Assembly: GCA_028339155.1 (NCBI GenBank)
Contig: JAOLBK010000002.1
Span: 51,366-115,365 of the forward strand
Direction of reading: 5' to 3'
Length of the DNA: 64,000 nucleotides
Source: Litorivicinus sp.
Lineage (GTDB): Bacteria > Pseudomonadota > Gammaproteobacteria > Pseudomonadales > Litorivicinaceae
Under the pieces are notes generated by a model, which did no database searches, was not told the DNA's origin, and saw nothing but the letters and a program-made list of their open reading frames with translations. Positions 50,187 through 58,552 of the stretch are shown here, one piece after another. A program made the position numbers and the translations under genes. Numbering within the stretch: the stretch's first letter is position 1; each line of letters opens with the position of its first letter.

Positions 50187-50972
50187 ATGGAAGCTTCACT
50201 TTGGGTATCGAAAACAGGGCTTGATGCGCAGCAAAAGCGTATGACTGTGATTTCCAACAATCTAGCGAACGTGAATACGGTTGGATTTAAACGAGACAGA
50301 GCAGTGTTCGAAGATCTGCTTTACCAAAATGTTCGTCAAGCAGGCGGAACCACCGGGGGGGACAATATTTCTCCGACTGGACTGATGCTAGGAACAGGGG
50401 TCCGGATGATCTCTACTGAGAAGCTCCACCTCCAGGGATCAATGATTCAGACGCAGAATGCACTCGACTTTGGAATCCAGGGCGAGGGCATGTTTCAAGT
50501 CCTTCAGCCGGATGGAACACTGGCATACACCAGGGACGGATCTTTTAAATTATCTGTCGACCGTGAACTTGTTACGGCAAATGGAATGCCATTACAGCCA
50601 TCGATTGTGATACCGCAGAATGCTGAAACGATTAGCGTAGGTGAGGATGGTGTTGTCTCAATACAGCCATACGGAAATGCCGAAGAGCAGGTCGTTGGTC
50701 AAATGCAGCTGGCTAGGTTCGTTAACTATGCTGGTTTAGAACCGATGGGCAAAAATCTTTATAAAGAAACCTCCGCATCAGGAACACCGACTGTTGTTCA
50801 GCCGGATCAGGATGGTGCTGGCAGGGTATCTCAGGGTGCATTGGAAGCCGCTAACGTAAATGTTGTTGAAGAAATGGTCAATATGATCGAAACGCAACGT
50901 GCCTATGAAATTAATTCGAAAGCGATCTCGTCAGTTGACTCGATGCTTAAATTTCTTAATCAAAATCTTTAA
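50187..50972 (+). CDS. flgG: Distal rod protein FlgG
   Basis: The 261-residue protein has KTGLDAQQKRMTVISNNLANVNTVGFKRDRAVFEDL, the FlgG-specific QTQNALDFGIQGEGMFQV and the C-terminal VVEEMVNMIETQRAYEINSKAI. It makes the distal rod. Normal length, so rod and hook subunits differ greatly in size here. Confidence 0.96.
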   Translation: MEASLWVSKTGLDAQQKRMTVISNNLANVNTVGFKRDRAVFEDLLYQNVRQAGGTTGGDNISPTGLMLGTGVRMISTEKLHLQGSMIQTQNALDFGIQGEGMFQVLQPDGTLAYTRDGSFKLSVDRELVTANGMPLQPSIVIPQNAETISVGEDGVVSIQPYGNAEEQVVGQMQLARFVNYAGLEPMGKNLYKETSASGTPTVVQPDQDGAGRVSQGALEAANVNVVEEMVNMIETQRAYEINSKAISSVDSMLKFLNQNL

Positions 50973-50983
50973 AGGATAGTCTG

Positions 50984-51652
50984 ATGCGTTTACTTCTTTT
51001 GTCGGTTTCGGTGTTGTGCATTTCAGGCTGTGCCCCGCAAAAAATTGCAGGACCATCCCCTGACTATGCTCCGGTTATTCCGCAGACCGCGAAGGTGGGA
51101 ACGGTGCCAACTGGTTCGGTCTACAACGCCGCTCATGCAGATGGTTGGTTTGGTGAGAAACGGGCTTTTCAAGTTGGTGACATCATTACGATATTGTTAG
51201 ACGAATCATTAGATGCTGATGCAAGCGCAAACAACACTGCGTCTCGCAAGACTAAAAATGATGTTTTATCGCCGCTGCAAATAGCGAAGTGGGGCAGCCC
51301 GGGTGGATTATTCTCTGAAGACTTTAAGCAAGAAAATGAAATTACATCTGATGGCTCAGGTACTTCGGATCAGAGTGCTAGTTTTACCGGCACGATGACT
51401 GCCCAAGTGGCAGAAGTTTATGCAAACGGAAATTTACTCATTCGTGGTGAGAAAATCGTGAATTTTTCGTCAGGATCAGAAGTTGTTCAAGTAAAGGGAA
51501 TCATTCGTCCCGAAGACATCCAGCCTGACAATACCGTCCAGTCCCGGAGACTGGCGGCAGCGCAAATTAGCTACACAGGGGTTGGGTCCAATGCAAACGC
51601 GCAGCGTGTGCCTTGGGGAACCAACTTGATTTTCAGCCTTTGGCCATTTTGA
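50984..51652 (+). CDS. flgH: Flagellar L-ring protein FlgH
   Basis: The 222-residue lipoprotein (lipobox CISGC, Cys16) contains the L-ring region: SVYNAAHADGWFGEKRAFQVGDIITILLDE, TGTMTAQVAEVYANGNLLIRGEK and the end GTNLIFSLWPF. It forms the outer-membrane bushing around the rod. Normal length. Confidence 0.95.
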   Translation: MRLLLLSVSVLCISGCAPQKIAGPSPDYAPVIPQTAKVGTVPTGSVYNAAHADGWFGEKRAFQVGDIITILLDESLDADASANNTASRKTKNDVLSPLQIAKWGSPGGLFSEDFKQENEITSDGSGTSDQSASFTGTMTAQVAEVYANGNLLIRGEKIVNFSSGSEVVQVKGIIRPEDIQPDNTVQSRRLAAAQISYTGVGSNANAQRVPWGTNLIFSLWPF

Positions 51653-51663
51653 GGTAGTCGATA

Positions 51664-52785
51664 ATGAATTGGTTATTACTTGCTTTGTCACTATTTGTTG
51701 GCACCGCCTCTGCTGATCGGATCAAGGACCTGACCTCTATTGCAGGAGTTCGGTCGAACCAACTGATTGGATATGGCTTGGTGGTCGGACTTGATGGTTC
51801 GGGTGATGGTGGCGATGTGCCATTTACGGGTCAATCACTGCGTTCTATTTTAGGAAAACTTGGCGTCAATGTTGATGGAGTGATCTCTGATTTTGATGTG
51901 GCGGGCGTTCAAGCGAACAACATTTCGGCTGATAATGTTGCGGCAGTATTGGTCACGGCTGAACTGCCTGCGTTTTCTAAGCCTGGACAGAAAATCGACG
52001 TGAATGTTTCTACTATTGGTGCAGCGAATTCACTGCGCGGAGGGATGTTGATCATGACGAGACTGCGTGGCGTTGATGGTGAGGTATATGCGATTGCCCA
52101 GGGAGCGATGACATCGACTGGTGTCGAGGTCAATGGTGCGGGCGACGAAATCACGATTGGTGTGCCGACGTCTGGGCGAATTCCAAACGGAGCCAGTGTT
52201 GAGAGAATGGTCGATACACCTTTCAATAAATCTGACTACGTTGTTTTAAATGTGAGTGCTGGCGATTTTACGACAGCCAAAGAAATCGTGGACAAGATCA
52301 ATCAGATCTTTGGCGCGGATACTGCCAACGCGATTGACGGAGTCTCGATCTCTGTCAGAGCGCCGGCGGACCCGAATCAACGAGTTTCTTTTCTTTCACT
52401 TGTTGAAAATTTAAACGTTGATCCGGGTGAGGCATCGGCCAAGATTGTGGTCAATAGTCGAACGGGTACCGTAGTGATTAGTCGAAATGTACGCGTGACC
52501 GCTGCAGCTGTAACGCATGGTCCGATTACAGTCACCGTTGATGCGACGAATGAAATTTCACAGGCAAATCCGTTTGCTAACGGCGGTAAGACGATGGCAC
52601 TTGAGAATAATGACGTGTCGATCGAAGAAGAGGCCAAAAAAATGTTCTTATTCCAGCCAGGTATCGATCTTAAAGATATTGTCGACGCGGTAAATCAAAC
52701 CGGTGTCACGCCTTCGTCTCTTATTTCTATTCTTGAGGCGCTGAAGGCATCGGGTAGTTTGCGCGCTGAGCTTGTGGTGATCTGA
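51664..52785 (+). CDS. flgI: Flagellar P-ring protein FlgI
   Basis: The 373-residue secreted protein (signal MNWLLLALSLFVGTASA) has RIKDLTSIAGVRSNQLIGYGLVVGLDGSGD and the C-terminal VDAVNQTGVTPSSLISILEALKASGSLRAELVVI. It builds the periplasmic P-ring with help of FlgA. Its last base is shared with the flgJ start (TGATG). Confidence 0.96.
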   Translation: MNWLLLALSLFVGTASADRIKDLTSIAGVRSNQLIGYGLVVGLDGSGDGGDVPFTGQSLRSILGKLGVNVDGVISDFDVAGVQANNISADNVAAVLVTAELPAFSKPGQKIDVNVSTIGAANSLRGGMLIMTRLRGVDGEVYAIAQGAMTSTGVEVNGAGDEITIGVPTSGRIPNGASVERMVDTPFNKSDYVVLNVSAGDFTTAKEIVDKINQIFGADTANAIDGVSISVRAPADPNQRVSFLSLVENLNVDPGEASAKIVVNSRTGTVVISRNVRVTAAAVTHGPITVTVDATNEISQANPFANGGKTMALENNDVSIEEEAKKMFLFQPGIDLKDIVDAVNQTGVTPSSLISILEALKASGSLRAELVVI

Positions 52786-53252
52786 TGAGTCTCGTGGAAG
52801 GACCAGCAACCGCATTCGACTTCGCCGCACTTGGTGAGCTGAAAGCTCAGGCTGCAAGAGATGGTTCAGATGATGCCGCAATTAAAAAAGCGGCCCAGCA
52901 ATTTGAAAGTATGTTCTTGCAGATGATGCTGAAGTCGATGCGTGCCGCGATACCTGATGGTGGATTACTGGAGTCGAAGGCAACAAAAACGTTTGAGCAG
53001 ATGTATGACCAGCAAATTGTGATGGCGATGTCAGAGAAAAGCACAACCGGTGTAGCACAAATGATTGAGAGCTTTATTCGTCGAACGCAGGCTGAGCCGG
53101 AAGACGGTAGTAAGCAACCATTTTTGCTGGATCAGAAATCAAAGGCTGCACTTAACTTAAATGGTAAATCGGACTTTTTACCAATTTCTGAAGGGATTAC
53201 CAAAGATTTTTTGTTGAACCATAATCAGTTTCTGCGTAAGGAAGAGAAATAA
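52785..53252 (+). CDS. flgJ: Single-domain FlgJ (rod-capping part only)
   Basis: The 155-residue protein has the FlgJ N-domain (IKKAAQQFESMFLQMMLKSMRAAIPDGGLLESKATKTFEQMYDQQI) but lacks the C-terminal peptidoglycan hydrolase domain present in Vibrio and enteric FlgJ (about 310 residues). The C-terminal 50 residues show no glucosaminidase motif. Another enzyme must open the cell wall. Its end shares a base with the flgK start. Confidence 0.9.
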   Translation: MSLVEGPATAFDFAALGELKAQAARDGSDDAAIKKAAQQFESMFLQMMLKSMRAAIPDGGLLESKATKTFEQMYDQQIVMAMSEKSTTGVAQMIESFIRRTQAEPEDGSKQPFLLDQKSKAALNLNGKSDFLPISEGITKDFLLNHNQFLRKEEK

Positions 53253-56200
53253 TGGCTGATCTTCTCTCAATTGGCTCAACCGGAATTAGTGTTTACCAGC
53301 GCGCTCTGGCAACGGTCTCGAACAATATTGCCAACCTGACTACTGAGGGGTATAGCCGGCAAACGACTGAGATACGTCAAAGCCAGCCGACTGAAGTTGG
53401 CAATGGATTTTTGGGAACGGGTGCCTATTTTGATCGAGTGTCCCGTCAGTACGATAGTTTTTTAGAGTCGTCTCTTCAGCAGGCAACCTCAGACCTTGAG
53501 TCGCAGGGAGCAACCGTCGAATATGCCAACCGTCTGTTGGATGTTCTGGGTGATGAAAAGATAGGGCTGACGTCCGCGATGAGCCAATTTTTTTCGTCAG
53601 CCAAGTCGTTGTCGACTGATCCAGTCTCACCTGCACTGAGAGGAATAATGCTGAGCGAGTCCGAGGCACTTGCGTCTCGGTTTCAAGGACTGGCCGTTCA
53701 GATCGAAGATCTGGGAGAGCAGTCGTTATCAGCGCTAGAAGCTGAGGTGCGTGCAGTGAATGCACTGACTGGCCAGATTGCGGAAGTGAACCGGCAAACC
53801 CTGAAGAAAACGTTGGTCATCGATCAGGCGCCTGAGTTATTAGATCGTCGTGATCAGTTGTTAAGAGATTTGTCTGAATATGTTCAGATCAAAACAACTT
53901 TTGATAAGCGTGGTGCGGTGACTGTTTCTTTATCTGAGTCTTCGCGGCAGGGACTAATCGTTTCTGGGATTAAGTCTCAGGCGCTCGCTGTGTCAAAAAC
54001 CAATGATGGCTCAAGTCGCTTGGATTATCGACTCCAGGGCGAACTAGGCAATGAATCGCTGACCGGAATTCCTAGCGGCAGTATTGCCGGATATTCTCGG
54101 TTTTATGAAGAAACACTGGTCCACGTGAATACTAGTTTAGATGAGCTGGCCTCGGTATTTGTGGATGCGGTGAACCAAGTTCAAACGACCGGACTCAACG
54201 CGAACGGAGATCTTGGGACTAATTTTTTCGAAGTTATTCCTTCGTTTTATGTGGATCAAGGAGCGTCGTCTGGAGATTTTGATGTCGAGATTTCGGTGTC
54301 CGATCCTGATGGCTATCAGCCACGTCAATTGATGGTTGCTTACGATGAGCCGAATGGTCGCTGGTACGCGGCGGATATTGATGGCGATGTGGTCGTATCT
54401 AATGCCGCTGGTATTTTAGAATTTGATGGGATTGTTATTGAGGTCAAGGGCACTCCATCGGTGGGTGATCAATTCATTTTAAACCCTGATGCAAGTGCTG
54501 CTCGTGGGATGCGGCTCGCACTTGAGATGGGTTCTGAAATTGCGACGGCTTCATTATTCCGAGTTACGCCGTCGACCACGAATTCAGGCATATCTGATCC
54601 GCAGGCATCATTTGTTGGTAAAGAGCAGGTTTCTGGTGCGCGTCTTGAGCTAAGCGAGCTCGGAGGTAGTCGAGCGGTTGAAGTTGAGCCTTCTCAGATA
54701 ACTCCGCTCACTGTAATTACTGCGGGACAAAAAAATATTGAGTTCACTATCGATTTGTCTTCTGGGTCTAGTGCGTCTTTGCAAATATTGACGACTGACG
54801 GGCGTCACTTGGTTGGTTCAGGAGCTGATTCTCCGAAACGACAGCAGATGGTGAATAGTTTGGAGCAGTTTGCGCCAAATGCGTCTTATGACAGCTCCTA
54901 TCTGAATCAGACCGGAATGTCTGCATACAAAGATTTTGAACTTTTGTATGGTCTGAAAGTCGATGCAGAACATGTGACTGATTTGATGCCAATCGATAGT
55001 GTGTATTTTGAGGCGCCGGTTGGAACAGACTTCGCAGGTGGCGGGCTTGATCTAACATTAGAGCCGGCATCACCACTTGATCGTTTGGGGCTTGAGAATT
55101 CTCTGTACCCGAAAACGTCGCTTGGCGTCGTGACTGCGGTCGACAACATTTTGTATTTAGGCGAGGGTGAATCGGCTAGCAAGATAGGAGCGATTGATGA
55201 AATCTATGAAGGAACTGCGCAAACATTAAGAGTTAAGTTTTCTGATGATGTTGAGCCTGACCTTATTAATGATGACCTCGCGGCGCGGATCGCCACGCTG
55301 TTGACGTTCAATAATGGAAAGAATTTAGAATCGGGTGATAGCGCCATTAAAAAGCGGGTGACGGCCGAAATTTTTACGGCTGATCGGCAAGTTAGATTGA
55401 GTCAGGGTCGAGATTTTATCTCCTCAGATCTCATAAGTGCTGGTCGCGTATCAACAACAGATTCAAGGTTTGTCGCCTCTTTAACGGGTCGCGGCATTGA
55501 GTATTCAACGGGCGCAGGGCGTGTCTTGATTGATGAGGGTGATATTGCTTTAAATGGAACTGAGTTAGGCTCATTAGTAATCAGTGATTCGGGAATTTTG
55601 TCAGCCAGCGATGTAAAAGCGTGGGTGGATTCTGCGAACACGGATATTGAGACGTTTGCGACAAATTTACTCGAGATACCGGTAGATTTACTCAGACTGA
55701 CTTCAGGGGTCGGCCTGCAGATTAATGGGCACAGTGTCACCTCATATGAGACCGGATCGTTGACGCGGTTTGATAGTGCCGATGACTTGGTGGCATCAAT
55801 CAATGCCGAAACCGGTACGACAGGTGTGTTTGCGAGTATTCTTCGTAACGGCAATGTAGCGCTTCAGAACAATGATCTCGGGGGCAACAATATTGTCCTG
55901 AGCGGCTCTTCAGCCGGCTTAGGAACGAATGCCTTGGGAATTTCGAGTAAAGCTTATATTGGAAGTATCTCGATGCGGCTGGAATCAGGGGATGGGGATC
56001 CTATCCGATTTGATCTTGGTCAGAGCGGGGAACCGTCTGATTTGAACATACTCGGCCTCGATACTCAGGTTCGTTTGTCTGGACAGATTGATGAAGACTT
56101 ATTGGTGTTCGTTGGTGGCAGCGGAACCGCAATGATTTCTGCTCACTCGGAGGGAAGTGATCTTTCTGTGGCAGATGGGCTGAGATCGCGTCGTATCGAG

Positions 56201-56710
56201 TTTGAGTTTACCGCCTCTGATCGTTACGTCATTCGTGATTTGACTACAAATACAGTACTCGCTGAGCGGACCTATCAAGGTGAAGTTAGTCTCGACTATC
56301 AGGGTATTGAGATCGTTTTAGATCAACAGGCGCGAATCGGTGATTCATTTATTGTCGATGGGAACAATCTTGGTCCTGGCGGATCGTTTGATGCTCAAGG
56401 TAATAATTCGAATGTACTCCGGATGATTGATATTGAGTCAAGACCCGTGTTGGCGGGCGATTTAACCCTGACCGAAGGCTATCTGAGCTTTGTGGGTGAT
56501 GTGGGTAACGTGGCCACGCAGTCAGAAATCGCCAGAGATGCACTTGAGATTGTCCGCAAGCAGGCCATTGAGGCCCGTGATCGTGTCGCTGGCGTCAATC
56601 TGGATAAAGAGGCTGCTGATTTGATTCGGTTTCAGCAGGCTTACCAGGCATCCGCCCAGGTAATGCAGGCGGCCAGTAAAATTTTTGACACGATTCTCCA
56701 GATTCGTTAG
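53252..56710 (+). CDS. flgK: Giant hook-filament junction protein FlgK (1152 residues)
   Basis: The ends are typical: N-terminus STGISVYQRALATVSNNIANLTTEGYSRQ, and C-terminus VNLDKEAADLIRFQQAYQASAQVMQAASKIFDTIL. The middle, from about residue 330 to 1080, is greatly extended with beta-rich, Asp/Ser-rich sequence. FlgK is usually 550-680. The early coiled-coil region (SLSALEAEVRAVNALTGQIAEVNRQ) is normal. The size matches the enlarged hook and flagellin, so the junction layer is predicted to be wide as well. FlgN (41363) would be its chaperone. Confidence 0.93.
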   Translation: MADLLSIGSTGISVYQRALATVSNNIANLTTEGYSRQTTEIRQSQPTEVGNGFLGTGAYFDRVSRQYDSFLESSLQQATSDLESQGATVEYANRLLDVLGDEKIGLTSAMSQFFSSAKSLSTDPVSPALRGIMLSESEALASRFQGLAVQIEDLGEQSLSALEAEVRAVNALTGQIAEVNRQTLKKTLVIDQAPELLDRRDQLLRDLSEYVQIKTTFDKRGAVTVSLSESSRQGLIVSGIKSQALAVSKTNDGSSRLDYRLQGELGNESLTGIPSGSIAGYSRFYEETLVHVNTSLDELASVFVDAVNQVQTTGLNANGDLGTNFFEVIPSFYVDQGASSGDFDVEISVSDPDGYQPRQLMVAYDEPNGRWYAADIDGDVVVSNAAGILEFDGIVIEVKGTPSVGDQFILNPDASAARGMRLALEMGSEIATASLFRVTPSTTNSGISDPQASFVGKEQVSGARLELSELGGSRAVEVEPSQITPLTVITAGQKNIEFTIDLSSGSSASLQILTTDGRHLVGSGADSPKRQQMVNSLEQFAPNASYDSSYLNQTGMSAYKDFELLYGLKVDAEHVTDLMPIDSVYFEAPVGTDFAGGGLDLTLEPASPLDRLGLENSLYPKTSLGVVTAVDNILYLGEGESASKIGAIDEIYEGTAQTLRVKFSDDVEPDLINDDLAARIATLLTFNNGKNLESGDSAIKKRVTAEIFTADRQVRLSQGRDFISSDLISAGRVSTTDSRFVASLTGRGIEYSTGAGRVLIDEGDIALNGTELGSLVISDSGILSASDVKAWVDSANTDIETFATNLLEIPVDLLRLTSGVGLQINGHSVTSYETGSLTRFDSADDLVASINAETGTTGVFASILRNGNVALQNNDLGGNNIVLSGSSAGLGTNALGISSKAYIGSISMRLESGDGDPIRFDLGQSGEPSDLNILGLDTQVRLSGQIDEDLLVFVGGSGTAMISAHSEGSDLSVADGLRSRRIEFEFTASDRYVIRDLTTNTVLAERTYQGEVSLDYQGIEIVLDQQARIGDSFIVDGNNLGPGGSFDAQGNNSNVLRMIDIESRPVLAGDLTLTEGYLSFVGDVGNVATQSEIARDALEIVRKQAIEARDRVAGVNLDKEAADLIRFQQAYQASAQVMQAASKIFDTILQIR

Positions 56711-56719
56711 GGATAGATC

Positions 56720-58309
56720 ATGACAATTTCAACCACACTTTTATTTAGTCGGGCTGTTGATTTGATGTCTAAGCAACAAACGGAGCTGGCCAGTATTCAA
56801 GAAAAGATTTCGACTGGGAAAGAACTTGTTCGTCCCTCTGATTCGCCAGAACTTGCGGTGAATGTCGCTCGAATCAAGTCATCGATCGATGAAATTGATT
56901 CTTACAAGGGATCGTTAAACACGGTCAATGACCGACTTCGGATCGAAGAAACATACTTGAGTGGTGCAAAAGATGCGCTGATCAACTTGAAGCAATTGGC
57001 GATCCAGGGCGCGAGTGCAACGACCTCTGGTAAAGATCGTGAGGTACTTGCGCTTGAAACGGATGAATTAATCTCTGCAATGAAGAATTTAGCCAATGGC
57101 ACCGATGCGAACGGCAATTATTTGTTTGCAGGTTCTCGAGTCAAGACGATGCCGTACAACGAAGATGTTGATGGCACGATTCGGTATCAAGGAGATAGCT
57201 TTAATCAGAGTATCGACTTTAATGCGAACCGGCGTTCGTCGTTGGGTCGGAATGGGCTCGATATTTTTAAGCCGGTCTTGTCCGGCCAAATCATGGAGCC
57301 AACACCATCGATTTATGAAGTTGATATGGCGGGAACTCATGAAGTCGGTGACTCGTTTACGCTTGAGGTCGATGGCCATAAATTTGTGGCGACTATTCAG
57401 CCAGGCCAGGCGAGGCAAAGCCTTCTTGATAATTTTGCTGTTCAAGTTAATGAATCGGTCTTGTCGGGTGGTTTGGTCGGAATCGAAGCGCGCGTGGTTG
57501 ATGAGCGGCTCCAGATTTATGGAGTTGATGGGTTTAATCACTCGGTGCTGGTTGATTCATCCAATGCTGAAGCTGAGCCCGTCAATGACATGATTGCGTC
57601 TATTGAGACGGACGAAGAGAGTGGAGTTAGTCAATTAACACTTGATGGAACAATGGAAATTGGTGACAAAATCGATTTATCGATCGGTTCGCGTTCATTT
57701 TCTTATGTGATTACGGGTGACGAAGGGTTGAACAACGATGAGTCTCCGAAGGCGGATGTGTTGCAAGCATTCACCAATGCCGTCAACGCATCTGGCCTTT
57801 TTTCTCAGTCGGCGACGATAGAGTTTGACCCGCTAAACCCGGGCCAGGTTCAGGTTAGTGCATTACGGGAAAATATTGGGTTAGTACAGTTTGAGTCTGA
57901 AGATCGCACAGCAATCAACGATCAATCGATTCAGGCCAATTTAGTTCAGCAACCGACACCACCGATCCCTGAGCGGGTCGAGTTTTTTGAGTCGTTGCAG
58001 GAATTCGCCTATTTTTTAAGGAATGGGACTCAGGGCCAAATTCAGTCCAAATTAGACCATTTTGACCAGATGCTCGACATTGTGACAATGTCGCTGGCGG
58101 ATATTGGTTCTGAGATGGGCTCGCTTGATGATGAGATCACGATCAACGAAGATCTAAAGTTGCAGTTGCAGACCACGCTTTCGAGTGAAGAAGACCTCGA
58201 TCTCGCGACTGCAATCACGAAGATGCAGTCAAAAATGATGTCACTGGAGGCTGCGCAGGCGTCGTTTGCCAAGATCTCACAGTTGTCCTTATTTGATTAC
58301 ATTCGATAG
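56720..58309 (+). CDS. flgL: Enlarged hook-filament junction protein FlgL
   Basis: The 529-residue protein starts with STTLLFSRAVDLMSKQQTELASIQEKISTGKELVRPSDSP and ends with MQSKMMSLEAAQASFAKISQLSLFDYIR, the usual helical ends of FlgL. The middle is longer than in most relatives (300-440) and contains two similar strand units (THEVGDSFTLEVDGHKFVAT and TMEIGDKIDLSIGSRSFSYVI). It joins FlgK to the filament. A hairpin follows its stop codon. Confidence 0.92.
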   Translation: MTISTTLLFSRAVDLMSKQQTELASIQEKISTGKELVRPSDSPELAVNVARIKSSIDEIDSYKGSLNTVNDRLRIEETYLSGAKDALINLKQLAIQGASATTSGKDREVLALETDELISAMKNLANGTDANGNYLFAGSRVKTMPYNEDVDGTIRYQGDSFNQSIDFNANRRSSLGRNGLDIFKPVLSGQIMEPTPSIYEVDMAGTHEVGDSFTLEVDGHKFVATIQPGQARQSLLDNFAVQVNESVLSGGLVGIEARVVDERLQIYGVDGFNHSVLVDSSNAEAEPVNDMIASIETDEESGVSQLTLDGTMEIGDKIDLSIGSRSFSYVITGDEGLNNDESPKADVLQAFTNAVNASGLFSQSATIEFDPLNPGQVQVSALRENIGLVQFESEDRTAINDQSIQANLVQQPTPPIPERVEFFESLQEFAYFLRNGTQGQIQSKLDHFDQMLDIVTMSLADIGSEMGSLDDEITINEDLKLQLQTTLSSEEDLDLATAITKMQSKMMSLEAAQASFAKISQLSLFDYIR

Positions 58310-58314
58310 CTAAG

Positions 58315-58348
58315 CGGCAAGCTTTGTCGGTCTTCCGACACCTTGCCG
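58315..58348 (+). terminator. Hairpin after flgL
   Basis: CGGCAAG (58315-58321) pairs with CTTGCCG (58342-58348), and TGTCGG (58325-58330) pairs with CCGACA (58335-58340) around the loop TCTT. It is a strong stem but has no T run. It may end the flg operon or protect its RNA. The 58310-58552 gap holds otherwise only the flagellin promoter. Confidence 0.55.
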
Positions 58349-58468
58349 GTCATGGCAATAACTCATGATTTTCATGCCAATCATCAATTATGCATCAATC
58401 TTCGAATGGCCCTGAAACCATTGCTATTCCTGCTCTTCAGCATATTTATTCAATTGAATTAGAGAAAC

Positions 58469-58483
58469 TGGCACAAATATCGC
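58469..58483 (+). promoter_or_regulatory. Sigma-54 type promoter of the flagellin gene
   Basis: TGGCACAAATATCGC keeps the -24 GG and -12 GC at the right distance and differs from TGGCACG-N4-TTGC at two positions. The RNA would start near 58495, 58 bases before ATG 58553. No FliA-type promoter is visible in this gap, as for some Vibrio major flagellins that also use sigma-54. Confidence 0.7.
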
Positions 58484-58552
58484 ATATAAAATTGTGAGGA
58501 AATTTTTTACCGGTGCGTATTGGTTACGTCCGGCAGATTTGGAGTTCAGATC

